Source: Bacteroidales bacterium
GTDB taxonomy: Bacteria; Bacteroidota; Bacteroidia; Bacteroidales; Dysgonomonadaceae
Direction of reading: 5' to 3'
Length of the DNA stretch: 53,729 bases
Assembly: GCA_012838585.1 (NCBI GenBank)
Contig: DUPB01000152.1
Location: 1 to 53,729, forward strand
The notes under the pieces are model-generated. The model saw only the letters and a program-made list of their open reading frames with translations, was not told where the DNA came from and made no database searches. Below are positions 1-9,099 of the stretch, piece by piece. A program made the translations under genes and the position numbers. The first letter of the stretch is position 1. The number at the start of each line of letters is the position of its first letter.

Positions 1-1047
1 AATAGGGCTGTTTCGCCCAGGGTGAGCGCGTTGATACAGGTGGGAATGAGCTTGATCACCATACCGTTAACCCACGAAGAGGGACATCGCGCGGTACTCA
101 CCACCAACCATATCGGCTCGGTTTCCAACCCGTTTTTCAATGAAAACCTTGCCGCCTACGTGAAAGGGGTGTCAGATCAAACGCTTATTCAGTTGAGAGA
201 TACCGATTTGCCCACCTACATCCGACTGCATACGGCCGGGTTGGAATCTGACTACTCGTTGCTCCTTTCGGAAAGCTCCCTGTTGAATTGGGGGAAAGAG
301 GATTTCAACGTGTTGGGAATGGAGTTTTTCATGCGCAAACTGAATCTTATCGCCTATTACTTTACCGTTGCTATCAACAAGGATATCGAACTTGAGGAAG
401 AGAAGGATGAGTTGGAGCGCGATATCGTGGGACATGACGTTTTCGGGGCGATTCGTCACTTGCACCGGCCAGATATGCCGTTCTACCGGTATACCCGATC
501 GAAAGAGCTGACGACCGAGGAGCGAAGGTTCGCCAAACGGGTGGGCTGGCGCTCGCTGTTGAACTTTATCGACCCCCTTCTCTTGGGTAAAACGGGATGG
601 GAAATGAAGAACGGTTGCCGGGTGAATGGAAGCCTTGGGTATGGCATGTCGCCCTTCGGCGATTACATCGATGAAAACATTTGGCTACAAGCAAGGCGGT
701 TTAACGCGCATCTCTACTTTAGGCAACATCAAAACAGAACGCGGTGGTTCCCGGCTTTGGGTATGCAAATGAGTGATGTATGCTTGACCGAAAACCTCAA
801 GACGGTTTTTTCCTTACACGGTTGGATGCAACCGGAAGGACTCGATTTCAACACTTCAAAGGTGTTCGCGGGGGGTGCGGTAGATGGCAGGCTGCAATAC
901 AAGTTCCCGGTGGCTACCCACTCCCGTTTATCAGCCTTCGCCGCCGATATAGGGATCATCGCCAAAACGAAAGGTTTTATGACCGGGGAAGCCAAGTTGG
1001 ATGCTCACCTCGGTTGGTATCTGGGCGTATCGGTTTTTATGAAGTAG
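1..1047 (+). CDS. HExxH-motif protein of unknown function, 5' end cut by window
   Basis: The frame is open to base 1, so the gene starts left of the window; the GTG at 22 is only an internal codon. The visible 348 codons carry a HEEGH sequence near the start (about residue 18 counted from the GTG), which fits the HExxH zinc-metallopeptidase signature, preceded by a hydrophobic stretch. The C-terminal half has alternating short aromatic-rich strands (DENIWLQARRF, LDAHLGWYLGVSVFMK) ending in a hydrophobic residue, as in a membrane beta-barrel or beta-rich domain. I do not recognise a named family, and a peptidase function is inferred from one short motif only. It is convergent with the rubrerythrin gene and shares a bidirectional terminator with it. 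It appears unrelated to the glycan genes. Confidence 0.7.
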   Translation, partial: NRAVSPRVSALIQVGMSLITIPLTHEEGHRAVLTTNHIGSVSNPFFNENLAAYVKGVSDQTLIQLRDTDLPTYIRLHTAGLESDYSLLLSESSLLNWGKEDFNVLGMEFFMRKLNLIAYYFTVAINKDIELEEEKDELERDIVGHDVFGAIRHLHRPDMPFYRYTRSKELTTEERRFAKRVGWRSLLNFIDPLLLGKTGWEMKNGCRVNGSLGYGMSPFGDYIDENIWLQARRFNAHLYFRQHQNRTRWFPALGMQMSDVCLTENLKTVFSLHGWMQPEGLDFNTSKVFAGGAVDGRLQYKFPVATHSRLSAFAADIGIIAKTKGFMTGEAKLDAHLGWYLGVSVFMK

Positions 1048-1048
1048 T

Positions 1049-1082
1049 AAAAAAGGCTGCCTAAAAGTAGACGGCCTTTTTT
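1049..1082. terminator. Bidirectional intrinsic terminator
   Basis: A 9-bp stem AAAAAAGGC / GCCTTTTTT (1049-1057 and 1074-1082) sits one base after the stop codon of the plus-strand gene. The A-run on one side and T-run on the other give a U-tract in both directions, so it can end both the plus-strand gene and the convergent rubrerythrin transcript. Confidence 0.75.
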
Positions 1083-1130
1083 AAAGTACTCGGTTTTCAG
1101 GATATGGTCTCCTGGATGATTGCTAGTCGA

Positions 1131-1709
1131 CTAATAATACTTGTCGCATTTAACCTCGAAATAGGCTTGCGCGTGTAAGCAAGCGGGGCATGTTTTCGGT
1201 GCATTTTTGCCCTCGTGAACATACCCGCAATTGCGGCATTGCCACTCGATTTTTTCGTTGCGCGAGAATACCGTTTCCTCTTTCACCCGTTGCAACAGCT
1301 TCAAGTAGCGCTCTTCGTGAATGGCCTCGGCTTTCGCGATCATCCGGTACATGGTGGCAATCTCCTTAAAACCTTCTTCCTCGGCAACGTCGGCAAAGTG
1401 AGGATACAGCTCTGTCCACTCTTCGTTTTCACCGGCAGCCGCGGCTGCCAGGTTTTCGGCTGTTGTCCCGATAACGCCTGCCGGGAAGGTAGAGGTGATT
1501 TCCAGCATACCGCCTTCCAGATATTTGAACATCCGTTTCGCGTGTTCTTTTTCTTGCTCGGCGGTTTCCATGAAGATAGCCGCGATTTGCTTGTATCCTT
1601 CCTTGTCGGCCTCTCTCGCGAAATAGGTGTAGCGCATCCTTGCCTGGGATTCCCCGGCAAACGATTTCATCAGATTAATTTCTGTCTGTGTTCCTTTAAT
1701 ACTCTTCAT
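1131..1709 (-). CDS. Rubrerythrin
   Basis: This 192-residue protein is a classical rubrerythrin, a cytoplasmic non-haem di-iron peroxidase that reduces hydrogen peroxide in anaerobes. The N-terminal ferritin-like four-helix domain has the iron ligands E20, the ExxH motif at 53-56 (EKEH) and a second E-x-x-H (EAIH) near residue 128. The C-terminal rubredoxin-like domain has two CxxC knuckles (CRNC and CPAC) that bind a single iron. Length matches the family. It starts with ATG 34 bases after the stop codon of the DUF1080 gene, so it may be read with that operon, but its role (oxidative-stress defence) has no obvious link to glycans. Its leader begins with the same TACGATTATT-type string (plus-strand reading) seen before other genes here. 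Confidence 0.95.
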   Translation of the reverse strand: MKSIKGTQTEINLMKSFAGESQARMRYTYFAREADKEGYKQIAAIFMETAEQEKEHAKRMFKYLEGGMLEITSTFPAGVIGTTAENLAAAAAGENEEWTELYPHFADVAEEEGFKEIATMYRMIAKAEAIHEERYLKLLQRVKEETVFSRNEKIEWQCRNCGYVHEGKNAPKTCPACLHAQAYFEVKCDKYY

Positions 1710-1743
1710 ACGATTATTATTTTAATGTTTTGGTATGTACTTT

Positions 1744-4700
1744 TTACAGTCTTTTTACCCGTATATGCCTGAACTTCAGTTTTGAGCCGTGCCCCAAGAA
1801 GCCGATGTGTCCCGATTCGTTGAGCAGCCCTGGGTGCTCTTTCTTGTCCATGGTCCCATCTTTGGAGGCTTCGCGTATATCCCCGTCGAGGATGGTGGTC
1901 CCGTTCAGGATAACGGTGATGCGGTCGCCGTTCGCGATGACCTCCTGGTAGTTCCATTCGCCCAGTGGCTTTAGGTAACCCCGCTTGGCGGGAATGACCC
2001 CGTATACCGAACCGTGGTACTGGTAGGGTTGCAGCTTCTCGTAAACGGGCGCTTCGTTATCCAGGATTTGCAGTTCCATGCCCATGTAAGCGGCATCGCC
2101 CTCCGTACCGGTGCGGATACCCAACCCGTTGTTCGCGGCGGGGGTGAGCATGAATTCGAAGCGAAATACGAAGTTGTCGTACTCTTCCTTAGTGTAGAGG
2201 TTGCGTGTCCAGCCTTTGCTGTCGCCTCTGGGATCTACCACCATGACCCCATCTTCAATGAAGTAGTCGGTGGTATTTCCTTTCCAATGGTGCATGTGGG
2301 TACCATCGAAGAGCACTACAAAACCCTCTTCCTCCTCCTCTTTTGACAGGGTATAAGGTTGCACCCGCTCGATCTCCTTGATGTAGATATCCCTGTAAGC
2401 CACCTTACTGCCATGGGCTTGCAGTTCGATCTGCTCAACCGGGAAGATGGGTTGGTTCCGATCCCAGTAGTTCTCCAGGATCACGTTGTCGGTGACCAAC
2501 TCGCCGTTTAGCCAAACCGAGACCCTATCCCCAATCATCCGTATACGGAACGTGTTCCATTCGCCCACCTTTTGGTCGGCCACCTTTAGCGGTTTGCTCG
2601 GGTTTTGTTGGTTGTTGTAGAGCCCGCCGGACCCGACCTGTGCTCCCACGTTCACGCGGGCAGTATCCCATATCTGCACTTGCGGGGTTCCGCGAAGGTA
2701 AATGCCGGCATCGGGTTCGGGACCCGGGAACAGTTTCCAGTCGACCAGCATTTCAAAGTCGCCATACTGCTTCTCCGTGCAGAGGTTGTTGAATCCAGAG
2801 CCGTCGAATATGATGCAGCCTTCTTTTACTTGCCAGTCTCTGGCTGCCTCTTCATCGGCCTCTTTTTGGGCGGCTGCCAGTTTTCTCGCGCTCATGTTTG
2901 ACCGTTGGATGGGGTTCTCTACCAGCCCTTTCCATCCATCCAGGTTCTTGCCATTGAACAGGGAGATGAATCCTCCCTCCGTTGGATTTTCAGACAGGTA
3001 CTTGGCGATGGATTGACGTTGGTAGTCGGCATCGGGGTTGGAAAGCGTTTTGCTCACCTTGTTCAAGATCGCGGTCGTCTCCTCTCCCGCGAAGGAGGGG
3101 TTGGCAATCGCGATGGTCATCGCCGCCTGTGCGGCCGCTTCACTCGTGGCCGGTTGATCCATGAATGGCGCCATGAAAAGCATTGCCTGGTAGTGACCGG
3201 TGGTTCCCATGAGTTGGATCAACTGGTTCTTCTGCTGGTCGTTTTGCGCGAACTGTATGGCCTCACGGGCGTAGAGGTACTTGACGGCCCCCGTTTCTCC
3301 AGAATTGCGAATAATTGGGATCAGCGCATCAGTCACCTTTTCCAGCTCCGTTTTATCGTTGCTTGCGCGGGCGATGTCCAGGAGCGAGTAGGTCACATGG
3401 AATGTCTTCCAGGAGGCCAGGGCGTTAAAGGCAGCCTCTTTTTCCTCACCGGTCGCTTGGCTGTACGCTTCTGCGATGGTCTCCAAGGCTTGCTGTGATC
3501 CGCTGTTACTCAGTGCGCTGTAATAGAGGTGCTTGTTCACGGAGCGCTTCATTTGACCCGTGACCATCTCCAGCTGTTGGTCGGCCGGGAGGTGGGAAAG
3601 TGCAACGTTAATGGCTTGTTGCAGCGCGGGGATCTCTGTTTGTCCCGGTTGCTCCAGCAGCGTGAACAGGTCGTTCAGGTTTTTATCTGTGACCACCGCC
3701 TTAAGCGTATTGGCCGCTGCGGCTTTCACTGTCGCATTGTTGGTGAACATCTGGTTAAACACGAGGTCGTATTGGTCCTCCATTTTCCGTGCGGCGATCA
3801 GTTCCAGGATCGCTTTTTTACCCTCGTTACCACTCATCTCAAATACGGAGGTTAGGGTGTTGGCCATATCGCCCTTGAACGTTAATAGGGCATTTTTTGC
3901 TAAGGCTACGGTTTCATCGTTATCGCTCTTCAGCATGTCGGCCAGCGAGATCAGGGCATCGTCGCCCCCATGCCTGGTCAGCGCTTTGGCGGCCGCCTTC
4001 TGTACCATAAGGTCAGAGGAGGCAGTCAACGGGACGGCGAGGGGCACGATGTTTCCCACCTCGTGGTTGGATAGCCAGTGGAGTAACGTGGCTTGAAGTT
4101 CCGGCGATTTGGTTGATGCGAACTGTTTCTCAACCAGGGCGACCGCCTTTTTATCGTCATGGAAGGGGTATGCATTTAGCACGCCGTTTAGGTAGGTGAG
4201 GTTCCCATCTTTGAAGGCACCTTGCAAGATTTTCTCCGTTTTAGCGTTGGGCAACGAGAGTTGCAGCTTGGTTGCCGCGACCTTTACATCTTGGAGGTTC
4301 CGCTTCTTAGCTGCCGAGAGGAGCTTTTTTGCCTCTTTGCCGACCAGCTTCGGCTCGTTAGTACTTAGACGATTCAATAGCGTGAGGTAGGAAGCCGTGG
4401 CGTTGTTTTTTTGGTAGCTATAGTCGGCCTGGGCGGCAGCGGCACTCATTGCTTTCACCGATGCTTTCGTTCCCGCTTGGGCCAGCGCGTTCAGCACCAC
4501 TTGCTGCATCTCGCTTGAGGGGGTTCGTTGTAAGAGCTCCAACAGGGTCGACTCGACTTTTGGGTAGTCTGTTTGCCCCAACGCGTTGACCACGTGCATG
4601 CTCAACGCTTCCGACTGGCTGTTTTCAAGGGCATTCAGCAGGGCTTCGTTCGCCTTGTCGCTGTTGATGGAAGCCAGTGCTGTGGCAGCGGTTGGTAGCA

Positions 4701-5142
4701 GGTAGTCGTCACTCAGCAGGGAAGCCAGCGCATCCACGTTGTTGTCCGTGGCGATCATCCGCAGATGGCGCACCACGAAAGCCTTCACCTCCTTGTCCAA
4801 GGGTTCCTTCAGCGCTTTCTCGAACGCGTTGGCAGTCATTTCACGAGCCGCCGGGTCGTTTGCCACGTAATGCGTCCATCCGGTGATGGCAAATTCAAGC
4901 GTTTCGTTGCTCTGATCCCCCGGTGGATACATTCTTCCTATCAGGTCCAGCATTCCCTCTTCGCCGGTACTGACCAGATCGGCCATTAACTCGTTATACT
5001 GTTTTTGCGTGCTTGCCGGTAACTGGGCCAATGCATCGGCGATGACCGTTGCTTTGCTCCTTCCCGCCGGAAGCTGTGCCTGTGCTGTGTTGATTCCCAG
5101 TAGGAGGCACAGGGCAATTAAAATATAGTGTATATGTTTCAT
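1744..5142 (-). CDS. HEAT-repeat protein with two DUF1080 (3-keto-glycoside hydrolase) domains
   Basis: An exported 1132-residue protein: signal peptide ending about AQAQ (residue 22), a long alpha-helical HEAT/armadillo-like region (about 30-700) rich in Ala and Leu, then two DUF1080 jelly-roll domains at about 723-925 and 940-1132. Both begin with the family's typical FxSLFNGKNLDGW-like strand (FISLFNGKNLDGW; FVVLFDGTHMHHW) and contain the GIYLRG / GLGIRTG and QAHG / GHGSK blocks. DUF1080 proteins are known hydrolases of 3-keto-disaccharides and other 3-keto-glycosides, acting after a Gfo/Idh oxidoreductase has oxidised C3. The partner genes lie directly upstream in the same orientation (35-base gap). 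The pairing of two such domains with a HEAT scaffold is notable; whether both are active is unknown. The start ATG is preceded by the recurring 37-nt leader. Confidence 0.88.
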   Translation of the reverse strand: MKHIHYILIALCLLLGINTAQAQLPAGRSKATVIADALAQLPASTQKQYNELMADLVSTGEEGMLDLIGRMYPPGDQSNETLEFAITGWTHYVANDPAAREMTANAFEKALKEPLDKEVKAFVVRHLRMIATDNNVDALASLLSDDYLLPTAATALASINSDKANEALLNALENSQSEALSMHVVNALGQTDYPKVESTLLELLQRTPSSEMQQVVLNALAQAGTKASVKAMSAAAAQADYSYQKNNATASYLTLLNRLSTNEPKLVGKEAKKLLSAAKKRNLQDVKVAATKLQLSLPNAKTEKILQGAFKDGNLTYLNGVLNAYPFHDDKKAVALVEKQFASTKSPELQATLLHWLSNHEVGNIVPLAVPLTASSDLMVQKAAAKALTRHGGDDALISLADMLKSDNDETVALAKNALLTFKGDMANTLTSVFEMSGNEGKKAILELIAARKMEDQYDLVFNQMFTNNATVKAAAANTLKAVVTDKNLNDLFTLLEQPGQTEIPALQQAINVALSHLPADQQLEMVTGQMKRSVNKHLYYSALSNSGSQQALETIAEAYSQATGEEKEAAFNALASWKTFHVTYSLLDIARASNDKTELEKVTDALIPIIRNSGETGAVKYLYAREAIQFAQNDQQKNQLIQLMGTTGHYQAMLFMAPFMDQPATSEAAAQAAMTIAIANPSFAGEETTAILNKVSKTLSNPDADYQRQSIAKYLSENPTEGGFISLFNGKNLDGWKGLVENPIQRSNMSARKLAAAQKEADEEAARDWQVKEGCIIFDGSGFNNLCTEKQYGDFEMLVDWKLFPGPEPDAGIYLRGTPQVQIWDTARVNVGAQVGSGGLYNNQQNPSKPLKVADQKVGEWNTFRIRMIGDRVSVWLNGELVTDNVILENYWDRNQPIFPVEQIELQAHGSKVAYRDIYIKEIERVQPYTLSKEEEEEGFVVLFDGTHMHHWKGNTTDYFIEDGVMVVDPRGDSKGWTRNLYTKEEYDNFVFRFEFMLTPAANNGLGIRTGTEGDAAYMGMELQILDNEAPVYEKLQPYQYHGSVYGVIPAKRGYLKPLGEWNYQEVIANGDRITVILNGTTILDGDIREASKDGTMDKKEHPGLLNESGHIGFLGHGSKLKFRHIRVKRL

Positions 5143-5174
5143 ACGATTATTTTACTCTTTTAATTTCGGTGTAT
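5140..5174 (-). repeat. Recurring leader, copy D (DUF1080 gene)
   Basis: A 35-base A-rich leader that ends exactly at the ATG of the DUF1080 gene. Read on plus it starts CATACGATTATTTTA and ends TTTCGGTGTAT. It matches the leaders at 10084, 34603 and 49478 with a few substitutions and a 2-base deletion. It lies in the intergenic gap, just overlapping the ATG. Confidence 0.75.
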
Positions 5175-5177
5175 AAA

Positions 5178-6431
5178 TTATATCGTCCAGGGAGCGCGCA
5201 TGGGCTGGTTCACCAGGCGGTTCGCCTCCTCATCGTTCACGAATAGCTCATTGACCGGGTCGAACTCCAGTGTTCTATTCAGTTGGAGTGCCACGGCGCC
5301 CATGTTCACGATGGTGCAGGAGCGGTGTCCGTTCATCTCGTTAAGTGCGAACTTCTGCCGGTTGCGAATGCATGCCAGGAAGTCGACGTTCTGCTCCTCC
5401 GGTTCCGGGAAGTCGGCCAACTTCTTCTCCCAATCGGGTATATCGCATTTGAAGTTGCGGTAGACATTTCCGTTAGGACCCGCTATGTAGGGGGTGTCGG
5501 GTGTTCCGTAATCCCCGCCCCACAAAATGATTTGGCACCCGTCGTCGTAGGTGTAGGTGATGGAGCGCCACGTGCCTACCGCGTCGTGATGCTGTTGCGG
5601 TGCATCCACCTCCACTTTCACCGGGCTTGTGTTGTCCTTGCCCAGGAGGTATTGTACCGGGTCGATGTAGTGTTGTCCCATATCGCCCAATCCCCCACCG
5701 TCATAGTCCCAGTAGCCGCGGAACGTGGCGTGTACGCGATGTGCATTGTAGGGCTTGTAGGGTGCCGGCCCCAACCACATGTCATAATCCAGCTCCTCAG
5801 GTATCGGTTGCGGCTCCAGGTGGTTCTTGCCTACCCAGAAAAATTTCCAGTCGAACCCGGTATGCTTGCTGATGGTCACTTTCAGCGGCCAACCTAGCAT
5901 CCCGCTATCTACCAGCTTTTTGAGCGGTTTTACCGGGGTTCCCAAGCCGTAGAAGTTGTCTTTAAACCTGAACCAGGTGTTTAGCCGGAAGATGTTACCG
6001 TGTTGTTGTATGGCTTCACGTACCCGTTTGCTTTCGCCTATGGTACGTGTCATCGGTTTTTCGCAGAAAATATCCTTCCCTGCCTTGGCCGCCTCTACCG
6101 ACATGATCCCGTGCCAGTGAGGTGGTGTGGCAATGTGTACGATGTCCACGTTCTTGTCGAGGATCAAGTCCCTAAAATCGTGGTACAGGTTGATGGCCTC
6201 TTTTACCTTGGCGGCTGCTCGTTCGAGGTGCTTCTTGTCCACGTCGCACATGGCGACCACCCTTGTGTTGTCGTAGGGAATATGGCCTTGACCCATACTC
6301 CCGACCCCGATTATCCCCTTCGTTAGCTCATCGCTCGGGGCCAGCATACCCCTTCCCAGCACGTTGCGGGGCACGATGGTCAGCAGGGTAACGCCCCCCA
6401 TCGTCTTTAAAAATTGTCTTCTGGAAGTCAT
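5178..6431 (-). CDS. Exported Gfo/Idh/MocA family oxidoreductase
   Basis: A 417-residue NAD(P)-dependent oxidoreductase. The N-terminus has a Tat signal (SRRQFLK at 3-9), so it is folded with cofactor and exported to the periplasm. The Rossmann fold follows (IGVGSMGQGH about residues 41-50), then the family EKP motif (FCEKPMTRT) and a C-terminal substrate domain with GGLGDMGQHYIDPV. Exported members of this family in Bacteroides (BT2158-type, from memory) oxidise the C3 hydroxyl of glycosides, making 3-keto-glycosides that DUF1080 proteins cleave. The DUF1080 gene is next in the operon (35-base gap), and a second such oxidoreductase is upstream (119-base gap). Substrate is not predictable from sequence. 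Family call is sure; the redox-glycosidase role is inferred from the neighbourhood. Confidence 0.9.
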   Translation of the reverse strand: MTSRRQFLKTMGGVTLLTIVPRNVLGRGMLAPSDELTKGIIGVGSMGQGHIPYDNTRVVAMCDVDKKHLERAAAKVKEAINLYHDFRDLILDKNVDIVHIATPPHWHGIMSVEAAKAGKDIFCEKPMTRTIGESKRVREAIQQHGNIFRLNTWFRFKDNFYGLGTPVKPLKKLVDSGMLGWPLKVTISKHTGFDWKFFWVGKNHLEPQPIPEELDYDMWLGPAPYKPYNAHRVHATFRGYWDYDGGGLGDMGQHYIDPVQYLLGKDNTSPVKVEVDAPQQHHDAVGTWRSITYTYDDGCQIILWGGDYGTPDTPYIAGPNGNVYRNFKCDIPDWEKKLADFPEPEEQNVDFLACIRNRQKFALNEMNGHRSCTIVNMGAVALQLNRTLEFDPVNELFVNDEEANRLVNQPMRAPWTI

Positions 6432-6550
6432 CGTTAAATAGATTAATGTTTTCCGTTATAAAACTTTATTTTATTATTGATTCTCGTTGGCTCGTTTGGC
6501 GTATGAAAGCAGCTTCCTTACATGGGGTTGCCGTTTCGCATCGCGCTCTA

Positions 6551-7927
6551 TTATTCCTGATGTTGCACACCGGCTAGGGGGATGGTTTCGGGAACGTTAT
6601 CCACCTTGCCCATGTCGTACGTTGAGGGGCCTAAGTATAGGTCGGAGTTCAACACCTCCTCGCGGGTGATGTCTTTCCCGGTATAGGCAGCCATACGTCC
6701 CATGATGGCCACGAGCGTCGAGTTGGCTTGGTCCTCCCCGTCGTTGATGGTCTCCCCGGTTCGGATCGCGGTAACCAGGTTGATATGCTCTTGCACGAAC
6801 GGGTTGGTGACGTTCCACTCCGAGGAGGTGTCGCCTTCGGCCGGGTAGGGATATTGCCAGATCACCTCGCCGTTCCAGTTGTACAGTTTCCCGGCCGCGT
6901 CGGCATACCCTTCCGTGCAGTTGATCTGTTCCACCTTCCCGTTGGAGCAACCGTCTATCTGCCTGGCCGCGCAGTGGGTACGCATGCCGTTCTCGTAGAG
7001 GTACTCGATGCTGAAAAAGTCGTACTGGTCACCGGTAACCCTCCGCTGACGGCCTCCCCAGCCACTGGCTTTCACGGGGTACTCGCCCAGGTACCAGTTC
7101 ATCACGTCGATCTCGTGAATGAATTGCTCGGTGATATGGTCTCCCGAGAGCCAACAGAAGTTCACCCAGTTTCTCAGCATATACTCCATGTCCGACCATT
7201 CGGGCCTTCTGCTGCGGTACCACAGTGCTCCCCCGTTCCGGATGATGTTTGCCCCGGTGATCTCCCCGATCTCACCGTTCAATACCCTTCTTCGGGTCTC
7301 CATGTAATCCTTTTGCGAGCGGCGGATGGTGCCGCTGATGATATTCAGGTTGAGTGACTCCGACCGTTTCACCGCGGCCAACACTTTGCGGACTCCCGTG
7401 GGATCCACGGCGATCGGCTTTTCCATGAAGATATGTTTCTTCGCGTTGACCGCTGCCTCCAGGTGCGCGGGACGGAAGTGGGGGGGCGTGCATAGCAGCA
7501 CGACGTCGATACCGGCGTCCAGCACCTTCTCGTAGCTATCAAACCCGATGAAGCAGTTCTCGTCTGCCACCTCCACGTTTTTTTGCTCTTTCAGGATCTT
7601 GCGGCAGTTATCCATCTTGTCTTGGAACACGTCGCCCAGGGCAACGATCTCGAGGTTGGGACCCGCGTTGAGGAAGTCAATCGCGGCTCCTGTTCCCCGG
7701 CCCCCACACCCTATTAAACCTGCTTTCAAAGTTTTCCCGTCGGGTGCTTGGTCAAGTAGGGTCGGAAGTGTTAGTCCCGCCCCCTTTGGTTGCTTGGGGG
7801 AAGAACAGGAGCTGAGAAGCGGGATTCCTCCTACTGCACCGATTCCTCCGACCGCGCCAATCGCTCCCGCGGCGACCGAACCCTTTAAAAAGCTTCTTCT
7901 TGAGAATGAATGATTCTTCGATTCCAT
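6551..7927 (-). CDS. Tat-exported lipoprotein Gfo/Idh/MocA family oxidoreductase
   Basis: A 458-residue oxidoreductase with a Tat motif (SRRSFLKG at 9-16), a Gly/Ala-rich hydrophobic core containing a small internal repeat (AIGAVGG then IGAVGG), and a lipobox LLSSC, so it is probably a periplasmic lipoprotein that carries its nicotinamide cofactor across the membrane. The Rossmann motif GLIGCGGRGTGAA is at about residue 70, the family EKP motif (FMEKPIAVD) about 170, and the substrate domain includes EQFIHEIDVMNWYLG. It lies 25 bases after the isomerase-like gene and 119 bases before the second oxidoreductase. Two dissimilar oxidoreductases in one cassette suggest either two substrates or forward oxidation and reverse reduction of the cleaved 3-keto sugar; that split is inference. 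Confidence 0.9.
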   Translation of the reverse strand: MESKNHSFSRRSFLKGSVAAGAIGAVGGIGAVGGIPLLSSCSSPKQPKGAGLTLPTLLDQAPDGKTLKAGLIGCGGRGTGAAIDFLNAGPNLEIVALGDVFQDKMDNCRKILKEQKNVEVADENCFIGFDSYEKVLDAGIDVVLLCTPPHFRPAHLEAAVNAKKHIFMEKPIAVDPTGVRKVLAAVKRSESLNLNIISGTIRRSQKDYMETRRRVLNGEIGEITGANIIRNGGALWYRSRRPEWSDMEYMLRNWVNFCWLSGDHITEQFIHEIDVMNWYLGEYPVKASGWGGRQRRVTGDQYDFFSIEYLYENGMRTHCAARQIDGCSNGKVEQINCTEGYADAAGKLYNWNGEVIWQYPYPAEGDTSSEWNVTNPFVQEHINLVTAIRTGETINDGEDQANSTLVAIMGRMAAYTGKDITREEVLNSDLYLGPSTYDMGKVDNVPETIPLAGVQHQE

Positions 7928-7952
7928 TTGGTTGTATGTTTATATTGTATTG

Positions 7953-8909
7953 TTAAAAATAGGCGATCATTTGATCCATCTGTTCGGAAATCTTCTTCAG
8001 GTGATTCCGATCGCCGCCCGGTACCTCTACGGTGAGCCATCCCCCGGTATGGTTGACTTCCCGTAAGGCTTGCATCACTACCGGCCAGTTGCAATCCCCT
8101 TGCATCAGCTCCACGTTGAACCCTTCCCATAGGCCTTTCGAGTTCATGCGCTCACGGCTGAACTCCTTCGCGTGCAGCTTCATGATACGTCTGTTGAGCG
8201 TTCTGATCCAGTGCTCGGGCCAGCCGTAACGAAGGATGTTGCCCACGTCGAAATACCAGCCCACCAACGGGTGGTTGATCTCGTCGACGTACCGTTTGGC
8301 CTCCACGGGGCTGATCAGGAAGTTGCTCCACACGTTCTCCAGCCCGATTTGCATGCCGGTCTCTTCCGCGTGGGGGATTAGCTCCCGGATAGCCTGTTGA
8401 GAGTTGATGTAGGCCTGTTCGTATGAGACCTTCTCGTTCACCACACCAGGTACCACGAGTACGGTGTCTCCACCCAGCTCTTTCACCTGCTTGAGCGATA
8501 GGGCGACAGATTCAATGCACTTTTTCCGTACTTCCGGGTCGGGATCGGATAACGGGACACTCCAGTGGTCCCTGTTACAGACCGTGGGGAACTCGATGCC
8601 CGATTTCTCTTTCGCGTCGAGGAGTTCTGTCATAGGGATGTCTACAGGGGCATTGAGTTCCACCCCGTGGAACCCGAGGTCTACCACCAGTTTTAACTTG
8701 TCGACGAGCGGCAGCTCTTCGTTGATCATGCCATAGCCGAGGCTTTTCTTTAACGTGGCTTTCTGGCCGGCTTCTCCGTTTTCAATAGCACTTCCCTTTC
8801 CGCTTGGCGTGGGTCGGGCGAGGCTGCTTTTCACGGTGGCCGATAACGGGGTTAGCGCCGCAGCACCTGTGATCACGGCCGCGGATTTAATAAATTCTCG
8901 TTTGTTCAT
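7953..8909 (-). CDS. Exported sugar phosphate isomerase/epimerase-like (AP endonuclease family 2) TIM barrel
   Basis: A 318-residue protein with a twin-arginine-like leader (NKREFIKSAA) and a xylose-isomerase-like TIM barrel. Metal-binding positions typical of the family are visible: Glu in QIGLENVWSN, Asp in GWYFDVGN, His in IMKLHAKEF and Glu in WLTVEVPGG. In characterised 3-keto-glycoside gene sets of Bacteroides (BT2156-type) such proteins act on or cleave keto-glycosides rather than sugar phosphates, which agrees with export here. It is the first gene of the cassette that runs through two Gfo/Idh oxidoreductases to the DUF1080 hydrolase. The 190 bases in front hold a 6-bp palindrome (GATAGG-GTG-CCTATC, 8969-8983) that could be an operator. 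Confidence 0.85.
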   Translation of the reverse strand: MNKREFIKSAAVITGAAALTPLSATVKSSLARPTPSGKGSAIENGEAGQKATLKKSLGYGMINEELPLVDKLKLVVDLGFHGVELNAPVDIPMTELLDAKEKSGIEFPTVCNRDHWSVPLSDPDPEVRKKCIESVALSLKQVKELGGDTVLVVPGVVNEKVSYEQAYINSQQAIRELIPHAEETGMQIGLENVWSNFLISPVEAKRYVDEINHPLVGWYFDVGNILRYGWPEHWIRTLNRRIMKLHAKEFSRERMNSKGLWEGFNVELMQGDCNWPVVMQALREVNHTGGWLTVEVPGGDRNHLKKISEQMDQMIAYF

Positions 8910-8968
8910 ATTGGGTTGTTCATTTATGTGTTGTTTGCCAAATAAGCGCTAAAGGTAAAGAATTTTTG

Positions 8969-8983
8969 GATAGGGTGCCTATC
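8969..8983. promoter_or_regulatory. Palindrome in front of the redox cassette
   Basis: A perfect 6-bp inverted repeat, GATAGG GTG CCTATC, about 60 bases upstream of the first gene of the isomerase / oxidoreductase / DUF1080 cassette. There is no T-tract after it on either strand, so it fits an operator better than a terminator. No clear TAnnTTTG promoter box was found nearby. Confidence 0.3.
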
Positions 8984-9099
8984 AAATCGCGCAAAATATG
9001 GGCAGGATACCGTGAGCATCGTTTTTAACACGTTTTTTTAGGCACAGTTTACGGTGGATTTTTGTTTCAATATCTATATGGACTTGTTCGTTTCTTGAT

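Noticed and set aside
1131-1709. Linking rubrerythrin functionally to the redox-glycosidase cassette
   Set aside because: Only proximity supports it; rubrerythrin is a cytoplasmic peroxidase and no electron-transfer link to the exported oxidoreductases is visible.
3560-4096. Long plus-strand open frames inside the HEAT/DUF1080 gene and many similar frames opposite other minus genes
   Set aside because: They are antisense shadows of clear coding genes, with low-complexity translations and no domain.
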